Shown: positions 7,460 to 15,259 of the stretch, one piece after another
Layout: the number at the start of each line of letters is the position of its first letter
Numbering within the stretch: the stretch's first letter is position 1
NCBI GenBank assembly: GCA_014380545.1
Contig: JACMJP010000063.1
Span: 1-16,582, forward strand
Origin: Chitinophagales bacterium
GTDB lineage: Bacteria; Bacteroidota; Bacteroidia; Chitinophagales; BACL12
Direction of reading: 5' to 3'
DNA: 16,582 bases
The notes under the pieces: model-generated
Database searches by the model: none
What the model saw: the letters and a program-made list of their open reading frames with translations, nothing else
What the model was told of the DNA's origin: nothing
Position numbers and translations under genes: made by a program

Positions 7460-10400
7460 TTATTTATTCACGACAAATTTTTCTGTTTTATTTTCAGTAC
7501 CATTGCTGATAACCCCTAAATATATTCCTGACGCAAGTTGCGATAGATCAATTTGAATAATTCCTTCGGATTTTAATTCGTTTTCTTCAAATAATTTCCT
7601 TCCTGCAATATCAAAAATTTGAATAACAGCTTCTTCTGAATTAGTCACAGAATAATTTATATAGCATTTATCTCTTGCCGGATTTGGTAATACTTTCAGG
7701 GTTATGTTTTCCTGTAATTCATTTTCTATATCAACATAATTCCCAACTATGAACTGGTGATAAATTAAACCGCCGAAATCTGCATTAAAAGTTTTAATTG
7801 TACTTGGTGGGTCAATATTTTTTAATTTGAAATAACCTTCTCCATCCGTGTTTGCCCACCAGTCTAAACCGTCTTCTCCTGCATCTTCAAGATAAATTTC
7901 ATAACATCCATCTGCTAAATGGAGAGTGTCTTTATAAATAGTATTTTCCTCAAAGGATGTTCTCTCGAGAACTGTATTTCCTGATGCATCATAAATGAAC
8001 AGATCATTTTCGTTTGGCTTATTGTTGGTTCTCATTTCAACTACAAAATCAGAAACATAAACAGGCGGAATTTCCATTTTACTTTTCATATAATTATTAT
8101 AACTGTATTCATCGCTGCTGCCATTCGGGTTACTGATTGTTACTTCAAATTCTGTTGCGCTGTTTGTCCATGGGAAATCCGGTAAAGCAATTTCTTCTGT
8201 TTCAAGAAAATTTAAATTACCGGTCCAGTTATAATATGCTTTTTCAAAACCTTTTATTCCGAATTCAATCTCTAATGATGTGAGTGCGGAAGTCCCCTTA
8301 TTTTTTATTTTAATAATTGGATTATTACAAATCGGGTTTTTTCTGCTCCACATATTATTATCACTCGGTGCAATTATATCTTCCATTGCAGCATCTAAAT
8401 TAAAATTCGGTGTATCATAAGTGATGAGCTGCACTTCTGTTTGATAATAAGGAACAGAGCCCGAACCATTCCATGTATAACTTTCTGCATCATAATCGAG
8501 AGCAACATCATTTCCCGGAGTAACAAAAGGCGTTAATTCAAAATCATATGTTTCCACTTCAGCACCCGGGCACCAGTTTGCACGGTCATACACCCATGTT
8601 CCACCCTGCGGATAAACAGGATTGAGATCACATGTTTCTCTCCACACTTCTCTTGTCCATTGCGAAACTCCATCAACAAAAATGTAATGATCTTTTTTGC
8701 AGAATTCAGCGCAATTAGATGTGCCTCCGAAACCATGACCTGTAACCCGCACTTTTATTCTTGTATTTTCTGCATCAGCAGGAATTGATATTGTTTTATC
8801 AGGAGTTTGCTCATCATAACTCGGCGTTAACCCATATCCGAAACCACCACTCCATAGGTTTGTAACACTTGTTGGTTTTCTTGCAGGCGTTCCTTCAATA
8901 AAAATAAATTTGAGATCTAATTCTTCCTGCCAGTTACCCGCACTTAAATGCACACTGTCATTTAATAAAGGAAGATAATCAGTAACATCATAGGTCCATG
9001 TAAATCCTTCACCAAGATCTAAACCGATTCCGTAAGGTGTAATATATCTTGCAATTTCATAACGATTTATTACTTCAAACGGCTGACTATAATAAGTATA
9101 TTCTTCATTATAAATTGTGTTAGTGGTTGCCACAAAATTTGAATCAATAATATTTCCTGCAGCATCATATATATAATTATAATAATTTCCGGGATACACT
9201 AAAATGGTATCAATACCAACTGTAGGTTCATCAGGATAAAATGTAATAAGTGTGATTGGATCATTTGGAATTGAATCAAGCACCAAAACTGAATCAATAT
9301 GTGATGTAAAAATTCCCTGTTCAAATTTTACATTAGGACGAAGATTCACAAATTGCAAATTTCTGAATTGATCTTCCGCATTTAATAAATGTGTTGTTGC
9401 ACCAATTTTTGCAAGATCAACATCACTTGCCGAATAATCAGTTTCATAAATACCTGCCCCATCATTAAAATGATAATATAATAATAAATTATCTGCAAAC
9501 GGATGTGCATCATCAATATCTTTATATAAATAATTTTGAATTGTTGTAGCATCTAATTCAGCATTCCAGATTGTAAATTCATCCATCCATCCTTCATAAC
9601 TCGGTGAACCGCCCCATGTTCCTTTTCCCAGCCACAGTGTTACAATATCTTCCATCCATTTTGTTTTTCCTGTGCCACTATGAAACAATACACCATTTTT
9701 ATAAATATACATATTTCCCGTTGTTGCATTTTTTGTAAATGCCCAGTGTGTCCATGTATTTTCATAATCATCTGGTGAAGCAGTTTTTTCTATTCTATCA
9801 TATCCGCCGTCATTTCCTGCATCCCAATAAATATTTTGATTACTCCATGGTGTGTGAGAATTTAAAACCCGCTGCCCGCTTTCTGTTATTGCTTCAAAAC
9901 AAGTTCCGTCCTGGGGTTGTAAATCGGCATTGCCGAATGCCCAAAAAGAAATTGTAACAACATCAGTTAAGTCAGCTAAAGCATTGTCAATTGTATTTGC
10001 ATAATTTGGTTGCGTAAAAGAAATATATTTATCGTTGCTGTTTGTATGCATCACTGAATTAAAATCTGTAATTGTTCCTGATGCAGATGTATAAATTCCG
10101 GATACTGAATTATCAAATGTTATTTCCATTATCAGGTTACTTATTCCATCCCAATTAAAAGGAGTGGTGAAATCAAATCCAAACCACCCGCTTGCAGTAA
10201 ATGTTATGTCGTTGTAAAATACTTCTGTAAAACCTGCAGTTTCATAATTAGCTTCATTTAATTCAGTAAGTGTTGAATGTTTTAATTTTATTTTAAGATT
10301 ATTCAAACTGCTTCCTATATCTCCTAATTCAAATTGCAGACCTGTTAAATTTCCTGCTGACAATCCTGCTGTAATTAATTCATCTGACTTCCATAATATT

Positions 10401-10888
10401 TGTGTTCTTGCAATTGGATTTGATGATGTAAATGGATGAGCATAGAACGATGTTTCATCTCCAATTTGATATTCATTATAAGAAGTAGTATCATCATATA
10501 CAATATAATAATTCCAGTTTGGTAATATAGTGTATGTGGGTGCAATTACATATTGAAACGTATCAGGTGAAACACCATTTGCTAAATAATTTGGATGATA
10601 CAATAATGTGCTGTCGTAATTTCCGGTATGTTCATATAAATATGTATATGTAAGATAATCCCATTCGCCGCATTCATAAGATAATCCGCCTGCGCCGCCA
10701 TCAATACAGCGCAATGTATATTGCATGAGTACTCTTTCAATTTCAGTGTCAGCAGAAGGAAAAACAAACCATGCATCCTGAGGCGAACCGAAAGTAAAAG
10801 TTTGAATAGCTATTGTATCACCCGGCCCGGCAAAAATATGAAGTGTAAAAAAATTTGAAACCAGAAGGATCAATAAACCTTTTTTCAT
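7460..10888 (-). CDS. T9SS-secreted PNGase F-like amidase with a LamG-containing insertion
   Basis: 1142 residues with a signal peptide (1-20, ending FAGPG). PNGase F removes N-glycans by cleaving the glycosyl-asparagine amide. The first piece of its N-terminal domain is at about 25-88 (ECGEWDYLTYTYLYEHTG), where Asp77 matches catalytic Asp60 of mature PNGase F. The domain resumes only at 607 (INRYEIARYITPYGIGLDLG, then YDVTDY and IEGTP), matching YEIGRFITPYWVG in PNGase F. The roughly 500 intervening residues hold a beta-sandwich module (160-265) and a LamG-like module (about 288-475). The second PNGase F domain is at about 690-830: TGHGF, NCAEFCKKDHYIFVDG (725-740, Glu728 matching Glu206) and GGTWVYDRANWCPG (762-775). 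The position of Glu118 appears to be Gly651. A CARDB-like segment and a further beta module follow, then a type A sorting domain (1066-1142, VLPNPARDK to KFVVNK). Confidence 0.85.
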   Translation of the reverse strand: MKKGLLILLVSNFFTLHIFAGPGDTIAIQTFTFGSPQDAWFVFPSADTEIERVLMQYTLRCIDGGAGGLSYECGEWDYLTYTYLYEHTGNYDSTLLYHPNYLANGVSPDTFQYVIAPTYTILPNWNYYIVYDDTTSYNEYQIGDETSFYAHPFTSSNPIARTQILWKSDELITAGLSAGNLTGLQFELGDIGSSLNNLKIKLKHSTLTELNEANYETAGFTEVFYNDITFTASGWFGFDFTTPFNWDGISNLIMEITFDNSVSGIYTSASGTITDFNSVMHTNSNDKYISFTQPNYANTIDNALADLTDVVTISFWAFGNADLQPQDGTCFEAITESGQRVLNSHTPWSNQNIYWDAGNDGGYDRIEKTASPDDYENTWTHWAFTKNATTGNMYIYKNGVLFHSGTGKTKWMEDIVTLWLGKGTWGGSPSYEGWMDEFTIWNAELDATTIQNYLYKDIDDAHPFADNLLLYYHFNDGAGIYETDYSASDVDLAKIGATTHLLNAEDQFRNLQFVNLRPNVKFEQGIFTSHIDSVLVLDSIPNDPITLITFYPDEPTVGIDTILVYPGNYYNYIYDAAGNIIDSNFVATTNTIYNEEYTYYSQPFEVINRYEIARYITPYGIGLDLGEGFTWTYDVTDYLPLLNDSVHLSAGNWQEELDLKFIFIEGTPARKPTSVTNLWSGGFGYGLTPSYDEQTPDKTISIPADAENTRIKVRVTGHGFGGTSNCAEFCKKDHYIFVDGVSQWTREVWRETCDLNPVYPQGGTWVYDRANWCPGAEVETYDFELTPFVTPGNDVALDYDAESYTWNGSGSVPYYQTEVQLITYDTPNFNLDAAMEDIIAPSDNNMWSRKNPICNNPIIKIKNKGTSALTSLEIEFGIKGFEKAYYNWTGNLNFLETEEIALPDFPWTNSATEFEVTISNPNGSSDEYSYNNYMKSKMEIPPVYVSDFVVEMRTNNKPNENDLFIYDASGNTVLERTSFEENTIYKDTLHLADGCYEIYLEDAGEDGLDWWANTDGEGYFKLKNIDPPSTIKTFNADFGGLIYHQFIVGNYVDIENELQENITLKVLPNPARDKCYINYSVTNSEEAVIQIFDIAGRKLFEENELKSEGIIQIDLSQLASGIYLGVISNGTENKTEKFVVNK

Positions 10889-10904
10889 CAGAAACTATTT
10901 TCAT

Positions 10905-10912
10905 CAAAATTA
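10905..10912 (-). promoter_or_regulatory. Candidate -7 box for the PNGase F-like / hydrolase pair
   Basis: On the minus strand TAATTTTG matches TAnnTTTG and ends 16 bases before the ATG of the PNGase F-like gene. No clear TTTG sits at -33. It lies in the 105-base gap shared with the divergent LolD-like gene. Confidence 0.35.
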
Positions 10913-10993
10913 AAATATACAATGTAATATTTATAATGTGAGATTTTTGAAATATACTCTTCCTGACTGAAATAATTTTATTTTTACAGCATT

Positions 10994-11644
10994 ATGATAG
11001 AAGCAAAGGGAATTCATAAATCATACGGTAAACTGCATGTGCTGAAAGGCGTTGATGTAACTGTGCAGAGTGGTGAGATAGTTAGCATTGTGGGTGCATC
11101 AGGTGCAGGGAAAAGTACTTTATTACATATTCTGGGTACATTGGATAATGCAGATAAAGGTGAGATAAAAATAAAAAATACACTATTAAAGTCGCTGAAT
11201 AATAAACAGCTCGCACAATTCAGAAATAAAAATATCGGCTTTGTTTTTCAGTTTCATCATTTATTACCTGAGTTTACTGCGTTGGAAAATGTATGTATAC
11301 CCGGGTTTATTGCTGGAAAAAACGAAACAGATGTTAAAAAAAGAGCCCAGGAATTATTAAATAAACTTAGCTTACAGGAGAGATTGCAACATAAACCTTC
11401 TGAATTATCAGGTGGTGAACAACAAAGAGTTGCCGTAGCAAGAGCATTAATAAATGATCCATCTATGATTCTAGCAGATGAGCCATCGGGTAACTTAGAC
11501 ACAAATAATGCAAGAGACTTACATTCATTATTTTTTAAATTGCGTGAAGAAGGTAAACATACATTTATAATTGTAACACACAACGAAGAACTTGCAAATA
11601 TGGCTGACAGAAAACTGGAGATGAAAGACGGCATGATCGTATGA
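10994..11644 (+). CDS. lolD: LolD-like ABC transporter ATP-binding protein
   Basis: A 216-residue ABC ATPase of the LolD/MacB class. LolD drives the LolCE permease that extracts lipoproteins from the inner membrane for delivery to the outer membrane. Visible motifs are Walker A GASGAGKST (34-42), Q-loop FVFQFHHLLPEF (83-94), the ABC signature LSGGEQQR (138-145), Walker B MILADEP (158-164) and switch His196 in IVTHNEE. FQFHHLLPEFTALENV is characteristic of LolD. The start ATG gives MIEAKGIHKSYG, the normal family N-terminus. No permease gene is adjacent, which is common for lolD in Bacteroidota, where the permease is often encoded elsewhere. Closely related ATPases of MacB-type efflux or FtsE cannot be excluded. 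It is divergent from the PNGase F-like gene. Confidence 0.85.
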   Translation: MIEAKGIHKSYGKLHVLKGVDVTVQSGEIVSIVGASGAGKSTLLHILGTLDNADKGEIKIKNTLLKSLNNKQLAQFRNKNIGFVFQFHHLLPEFTALENVCIPGFIAGKNETDVKKRAQELLNKLSLQERLQHKPSELSGGEQQRVAVARALINDPSMILADEPSGNLDTNNARDLHSLFFKLREEGKHTFIIVTHNEELANMADRKLEMKDGMIV

Positions 11645-11765
11645 AATAAATTTTTTCTTACCTTTTTCTTAACTGTTTTCGGTAAATCGGACATAAATAA
11701 TTTGTTAATGAAGAAAAAAAATGTGTGTTTTGCCTGTAATTGATTTCATACAAAACGAAAAACAT

Positions 11766-12296
11766 ATGCCTTTCCAAAAATGTATTGCTTTTAACAACGT
11801 ATCTGAAATAACTTTTCATCCGTCTGCCAGTGAAGTTTTAATTAAAGTAAATGGTGTTGATCTTGGCACCATTAATTTAAACTATGCTGTTACTGTATAT
11901 ATTGCGAATACGCCATCGGGTAAAAAGATCTGGATGAAAGAAATATCTGACCAATCATACCGGGAAAATAATAATAATGACCCGCAGAGAACGGTAACGT
12001 TTGATCAGACAAATAGAAACGCTAATCTTCATGTTGAAAAATGTGATAGCAATAATACTTATAAAATTTATGGTTGGGATGACGAAGACACAACAATTTC
12101 ATGTACCGGGGGTAACGGATATAATACATGGTTTACGATAAATAATGAATGTAATTTCAAGTCAAAGATGGAGTCAGTTGAAATAAGTGGACAGCAAGTT
12201 CACAGGCTGATAGTGAGGTATGGACAAAATACTAAATATACATGTCCATCTAATGCAGCTTGTTGTGCAAATTTGTTCTGTTATGTATGTTGTTAA
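11766..12296 (+). CDS. Unrecognised 176-residue protein with a cysteine-cluster C-terminus
   Basis: I do not recognise this protein. From the ATG at 11766 it has 176 residues, no signal peptide and no membrane segment. The first 155 residues are polar and beta-prone (ASEVLIKVNGVDLGTINLNY, 21-40; VYIANTPSGKKIWMKEISDQ, 44-63; VEISGQQVHRLIVRYGQ, 138-154), with an Asn/Asp-rich stretch about 68-86. Ten cysteines are present (6, 93, 113, 129, 160, 166, 167, 172, 175, 176), six of them in the last 17 residues, which read CPSNAACCANLFCYVCC. An in-frame ATG at 11721 would add 15 residues (MCVLPVIDFIQNEKH); the inner start is preferred because the added part looks non-coding. It lies 121 bases after the LolD-like gene. 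The tail could bind metal, be modified, or be a peptide product; none of this is shown by the sequence. Confidence 0.6.
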   Translation: MPFQKCIAFNNVSEITFHPSASEVLIKVNGVDLGTINLNYAVTVYIANTPSGKKIWMKEISDQSYRENNNNDPQRTVTFDQTNRNANLHVEKCDSNNTYKIYGWDDEDTTISCTGGNGYNTWFTINNECNFKSKMESVEISGQQVHRLIVRYGQNTKYTCPSNAACCANLFCYVCC

Positions 12297-13819
12297 ACAC
12301 TTTGTATTTGCAATTCTGTTTTTAATTCACTGCTCATGGAGGATTGATTTATTTTACTTGAAGTCCATAAAATCACTTCATCCATAATTACAAATTTGAA
12401 TTTTTCATCTGCGACTTTTAATAATAATAAGTCATTTTTGAAATCAGTAAATATTTTTTTTCTATCATCGGGCAAAGACTTCAGCAGTTTTTTCAAATTA
12501 GATGTAAGTAGTTTTTCAAAAGCATAATATTTATTCTCCTTTTGCAAATTCCGGGTGGTGTTTCTTATCAGAGAATCTAATAATTGTAGGTTGTCTAATT
12601 CATAATGTAAAATAAGTTGTAATAATTTGGCTCCGGACTGCAGATCTTTTCTTGCCTCAGCCTGAAGATTAAGCACCGTATTGCTATAGTCCAACGCTTT
12701 GTAAAAATCTCCTGAAACAAAACACATAATGCAAATATTGTAATAAATTGCAACAAGACTTTTTCCTTTGATTGATTTTTTATATATCAACAAACCTGCT
12801 TCAATATCTTTTAACAACTGGTTTTTTATAGTGAGGTCAGATGTATTTAGTGCATACAATATTTTATTATTAGAAACCAAATGAAAAGTACCTATTTCTT
12901 CATTATAAGTTTCTGTCGGTATGTCCTGTACTTTATTTAAAGTTTGAAGGAAATCATCATAATAGCCGGCTCTGTGGCATGCAGCGAGATAATTATTCAG
13001 CGCTACTTTATACTCATTCATATCGGCATTCCTCTGATGTGGATTTGTATCAAAAAGTTCAATAATTTTTCTGTAGTAAGGCAAAGCTGTTGTATTATCA
13101 TTATTAAACCTGCATATCATACAATGTGCCCTGAGAAAATGCCATTTTGATTTAAATGTTTTTAAATTTTCAAAATTTTGTAATAAGGTCGAATCCTTTA
13201 AATTGTTATATACATTTATTTTTTCTGCATCATTTAACAAAGGATCTTCCACATATTGGCAGAATAGATTTGTTTGAAGCTGACCAATTTTAGTTTCTGT
13301 AATTAAATTTTCTAAAAGAATGTCTTCTTCCTTGTGCATGGGTTCAATAATTTCAAAATGATTTTTCCCTGAATAATTTATTTCAGCACCTTTTAAGCGA
13401 AGCAGGATCGGGAATAGCAAATAGGTGAGGTCATAAGCAATAGCAATATCTTTTGCTTTCTTTAAAGCTTTTATATGCAAATCATATAATCCTCTGTCTT
13501 TATAAAACTGCTCATCCTGTAACAGTTCAAAAATAGTATTTGAAACGTTTGTTTCGCTTCTGTAAATGCGCATACTGCGCATAATAAGATTAAGCAGGTA
13601 ATTTTTTAATTGGGGAAGAACTTTTACAGGAGTAGTTTTTTTTAATTTCTTCTTAATTTTTTCTTCATCATACTCATCCTCCTTATCAATCAGATCAAAT
13701 AACAAAATATAATTTTTTTCATCCTTTAATCCCTGTCGTACAGTAAATAATTTAAAATACCTTTTTTCACTTGGTGACAGGGATTCTATAAGTCTGTGCA
13801 GATCGTCTGTGGCGTTCAT
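12293..13819 (-). CDS. Bacteroidota-type helical-repeat protein of unknown function
   Basis: 508 residues with no signal peptide or membrane segment, so probably cytoplasmic. The N-terminus has a signature I recall from a common uncharacterised Bacteroidota family: LIESLSPSEKRYFKLF (10-25), followed by KNYILLFDLID (36-46), a Lys/Glu-rich helix (50-62) and LKNYLLNLIMRSMR (71-84). The rest is almost all predicted helix with paired amphipathic segments, consistent with TPR-like repeats that bind proteins. No catalytic motif is visible. The start ATG at 13819 places the signature at the usual distance from the N-terminus. Its stop codon overlaps that of the cysteine-tail gene in a shared TTAA (12293-12296). 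It is divergent from the small LuxR-type regulator, 227 bases apart, with an inverted repeat 33 bases upstream of its start. Confidence 0.75.
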   Translation of the reverse strand: MNATDDLHRLIESLSPSEKRYFKLFTVRQGLKDEKNYILLFDLIDKEDEYDEEKIKKKLKKTTPVKVLPQLKNYLLNLIMRSMRIYRSETNVSNTIFELLQDEQFYKDRGLYDLHIKALKKAKDIAIAYDLTYLLFPILLRLKGAEINYSGKNHFEIIEPMHKEEDILLENLITETKIGQLQTNLFCQYVEDPLLNDAEKINVYNNLKDSTLLQNFENLKTFKSKWHFLRAHCMICRFNNDNTTALPYYRKIIELFDTNPHQRNADMNEYKVALNNYLAACHRAGYYDDFLQTLNKVQDIPTETYNEEIGTFHLVSNNKILYALNTSDLTIKNQLLKDIEAGLLIYKKSIKGKSLVAIYYNICIMCFVSGDFYKALDYSNTVLNLQAEARKDLQSGAKLLQLILHYELDNLQLLDSLIRNTTRNLQKENKYYAFEKLLTSNLKKLLKSLPDDRKKIFTDFKNDLLLLKVADEKFKFVIMDEVILWTSSKINQSSMSSELKTELQIQSV

Positions 13820-13851
13820 AATCAGTGGTTGTACGGGACTAAATTACAAGG

Positions 13852-13874
13852 ATTTTCGTGGTGTAACCGAAAAT
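13852..13874. repeat. Perfect 7-bp inverted repeat upstream of the 508-residue protein gene
   Basis: ATTTTCG (13852-13858) and CGAAAAT (13868-13874) form perfect arms around a 9-base spacer. The repeat lies 33 bases upstream of the minus-strand ATG at 13819, within the 227-base divergent region shared with the LuxR-type gene. This is a reasonable place for an operator. Nothing else notable was seen in that region apart from the -7 box at 14014. Confidence 0.35.
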
Positions 13875-14013
13875 ACGTATAAACCTGATTGCATTCATTA
13901 AACCATTATTCATAGGCATCCCGGAGGAATTACAAATGATGATAAAAAATATATGAGCTTCAGACGTTTAATAATTGCTCTATTTTTGGTTTTATGAAGG
14001 GTGTGTCATGATA

Positions 14014-14021
14014 TACTTTTG
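14014..14021 (+). promoter_or_regulatory. Candidate -7 box for the LuxR-type regulator
   Basis: TACTTTTG matches TAnnTTTG, 25 bases before the ATG at 14047. A TTTTTGG at 13983-13989 is the nearest -33-like element, but the spacing is about 25 bases rather than 19-21, so the upstream half is doubtful. Confidence 0.4.
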
Positions 14022-14046
14022 GATTGTCAATTAAAAATAAAAATTT

Positions 14047-14304
14047 ATGGAACCATTGAATATTTCAACCGTACAACCCATTGTTTTTTCAAAAAGGGAG
14101 ACAGAAGTTTTAAAACTCATTGCACAGGGAAAAACATCTAAAGAAATAGCTGTAGAATTATTACTGTCAATAGAAACCATAGAATCACATCGAAAGCGCA
14201 TGATTAAAAAAGTGCAGACAAAAAATGTTTATGGTGTTATGGCCTACGGTTTTTTCGCAGGTATTTTAAAACCGGAGGATGTTGGCCTATCAAATGTTCA
14301 ATAA
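14047..14304 (+). CDS. Stand-alone LuxR/NarL-type HTH DNA-binding protein
   Basis: 85 residues comprising a single GerE-type helix-turn-helix domain (about 14-73). It shows the signature of response-regulator output domains: FSKRETEVLKLIAQGKTSKE (14-33), IAVELLLSIETIESHRKR (34-51) with the recognition helix, and KVQTKNVYGVMAYGFFAGIL (55-74). There is no receiver domain, and no truncated one in the 227 bases upstream, so it is either a free output domain that dimerises to bind DNA or is controlled by expression level. No histidine kinase lies nearby. The start is set by the short leader (MEPLNISTVQP) after a plausible -7 box. Targets are unknown; the divergent 508-residue protein gene and the inverted repeat at 13852-13874 are the nearest candidates. 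Confidence 0.85.
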   Translation: MEPLNISTVQPIVFSKRETEVLKLIAQGKTSKEIAVELLLSIETIESHRKRMIKKVQTKNVYGVMAYGFFAGILKPEDVGLSNVQ

Positions 14305-14444
14305 CCTCTGCTATCACCTATGCGGCCCATTCCCTTTATTAATTATTGAAGCATTTATACCAATTTATGAATAGCTATAGTTCCTGAAACATATTCCCCC
14401 ATGATCAAACTTTTACTCTTAACAATTGCCATAGAGTATAAGCA

Positions 14445-14484
14445 ACCGTTACCCCCAAATCTGTGGGGGTACGGTTTTTATTTT
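14445..14484 (+). terminator. Rho-independent-type terminator after the LuxR-type gene
   Basis: ACCGTTACCCCC (14445-14456) pairs with GGGGGTACGGT (14465-14475) around an 8-base loop; the left arm has a single bulged T. TTTTTATTTT follows directly on the plus strand, which gives the direction. It lies 140 bases after the LuxR-type stop and upstream of the -7 box of the next gene, so it separates two units. The remaining DNA at 14305-14444 holds nothing I can identify. Confidence 0.8.
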
Positions 14485-14516
14485 AAACAGGAAACTTTTC
14501 TTCCTTAAAATACAAG

Positions 14517-14524
14517 TATTTTTG
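14517..14524 (+). promoter_or_regulatory. Candidate -7 box for the membrane protein gene
   Basis: TATTTTTG matches TAnnTTTG exactly and ends 17 bases before the ATG at 14542. No TTTG is seen at the -33 position. It lies downstream of the terminator at 14445-14484, consistent with a fresh transcription start. Confidence 0.4.
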
Positions 14525-14541
14525 CTGCGTCAATTCAGGTA

Positions 14542-15219
14542 ATGAAAATTTTTGAGTTTATATTCTATCTCGGTGTCATCACAATTATATTTACAACTTT
14601 TTGGAAAGTAATTACAACCGTAATCACTTCATTGCTGAAAGACCTTGGTATTGATAAAGACACTTCTTTTTTATTTTTTAAAACTGTCGGATATTATATT
14701 CTTGTTTCTATTGCTGCATTAAAAACTGTTTCACAAATTGAAAATGCCTATACATTTACTGCAGTTATTTATGCAATACTCGGAACATTTATAATTTATG
14801 CCACTATAGCATCAAACCTTGAAAGAAACCGCTGGCGGGCAGTAATGAATTATGAAAGAAAAAGGATTCAGGTGATGCGCTATGACGGATATTTATTAAT
14901 GGCTTGTATCGTTTTATTTATAATCACATTAATTAAACCTGCAATTGCAGATTTTGGTTTTCATAACAGAATATTATTGGGTATTGATACTATTTATCAA
15001 ACTCCGGTATTAAAGTGGGTAATTGGTTTTTTTGCATTTTTTTATATGCTCAATATTATTTTCCGTGGCATTAAAGCAAGTGATGAGGTATTGAATATGA
15101 TATTTAACCGTAAAAAGAAACCTGTAAGCAACACTTCTGATCCTGATAAGTACGATGATAATTTTTATACAGAATATGAAGAAGTGTATAAAGACGAAGA
15201 CTCAAAACCGGCATCATAA
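14542..15219 (+). CDS. Integral membrane protein of unknown function (about five helices)
   Basis: I do not recognise a family. The 225 residues show hydrophobic segments at about 4-28, 45-63, 69-90, 114-136 and 156-175. They are separated by a short loop (29-44, LLKDLGIDKDTSF), a strongly basic loop (93-113, LERNRWRAVMNYERKRIQ) and a longer loop (137-155). By the positive-inside rule the basic loop should be cytoplasmic. The C-terminus after RKKKP (189-193) is a 30-residue acidic, Tyr-rich tail (YDDNFYTEYEEVYKDEDS, 204-221), probably disordered. There is no transporter or enzyme motif. The next gene starts 40 bases downstream on the same strand and is probably co-transcribed, which hints at an envelope role. 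Confidence 0.75.
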   Translation: MKIFEFIFYLGVITIIFTTFWKVITTVITSLLKDLGIDKDTSFLFFKTVGYYILVSIAALKTVSQIENAYTFTAVIYAILGTFIIYATIASNLERNRWRAVMNYERKRIQVMRYDGYLLMACIVLFIITLIKPAIADFGFHNRILLGIDTIYQTPVLKWVIGFFAFFYMLNIIFRGIKASDEVLNMIFNRKKKPVSNTSDPDKYDDNFYTEYEEVYKDEDSKPAS

Positions 15220-15259
15220 AATTAATTTTTCAGTTTCCCGTTATTGTAAAAATCAACAT

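Noticed and set aside
14401..14508. 35-codon open frame (MIKLLLLTIAIEYKQ...) spanning the terminator hairpin, as a possible leader peptide
   Set aside because: No run of regulatory codons and no alternative hairpin were visible. The downstream gene has its own -7 box after the hairpin, so attenuation is not needed to explain the layout.
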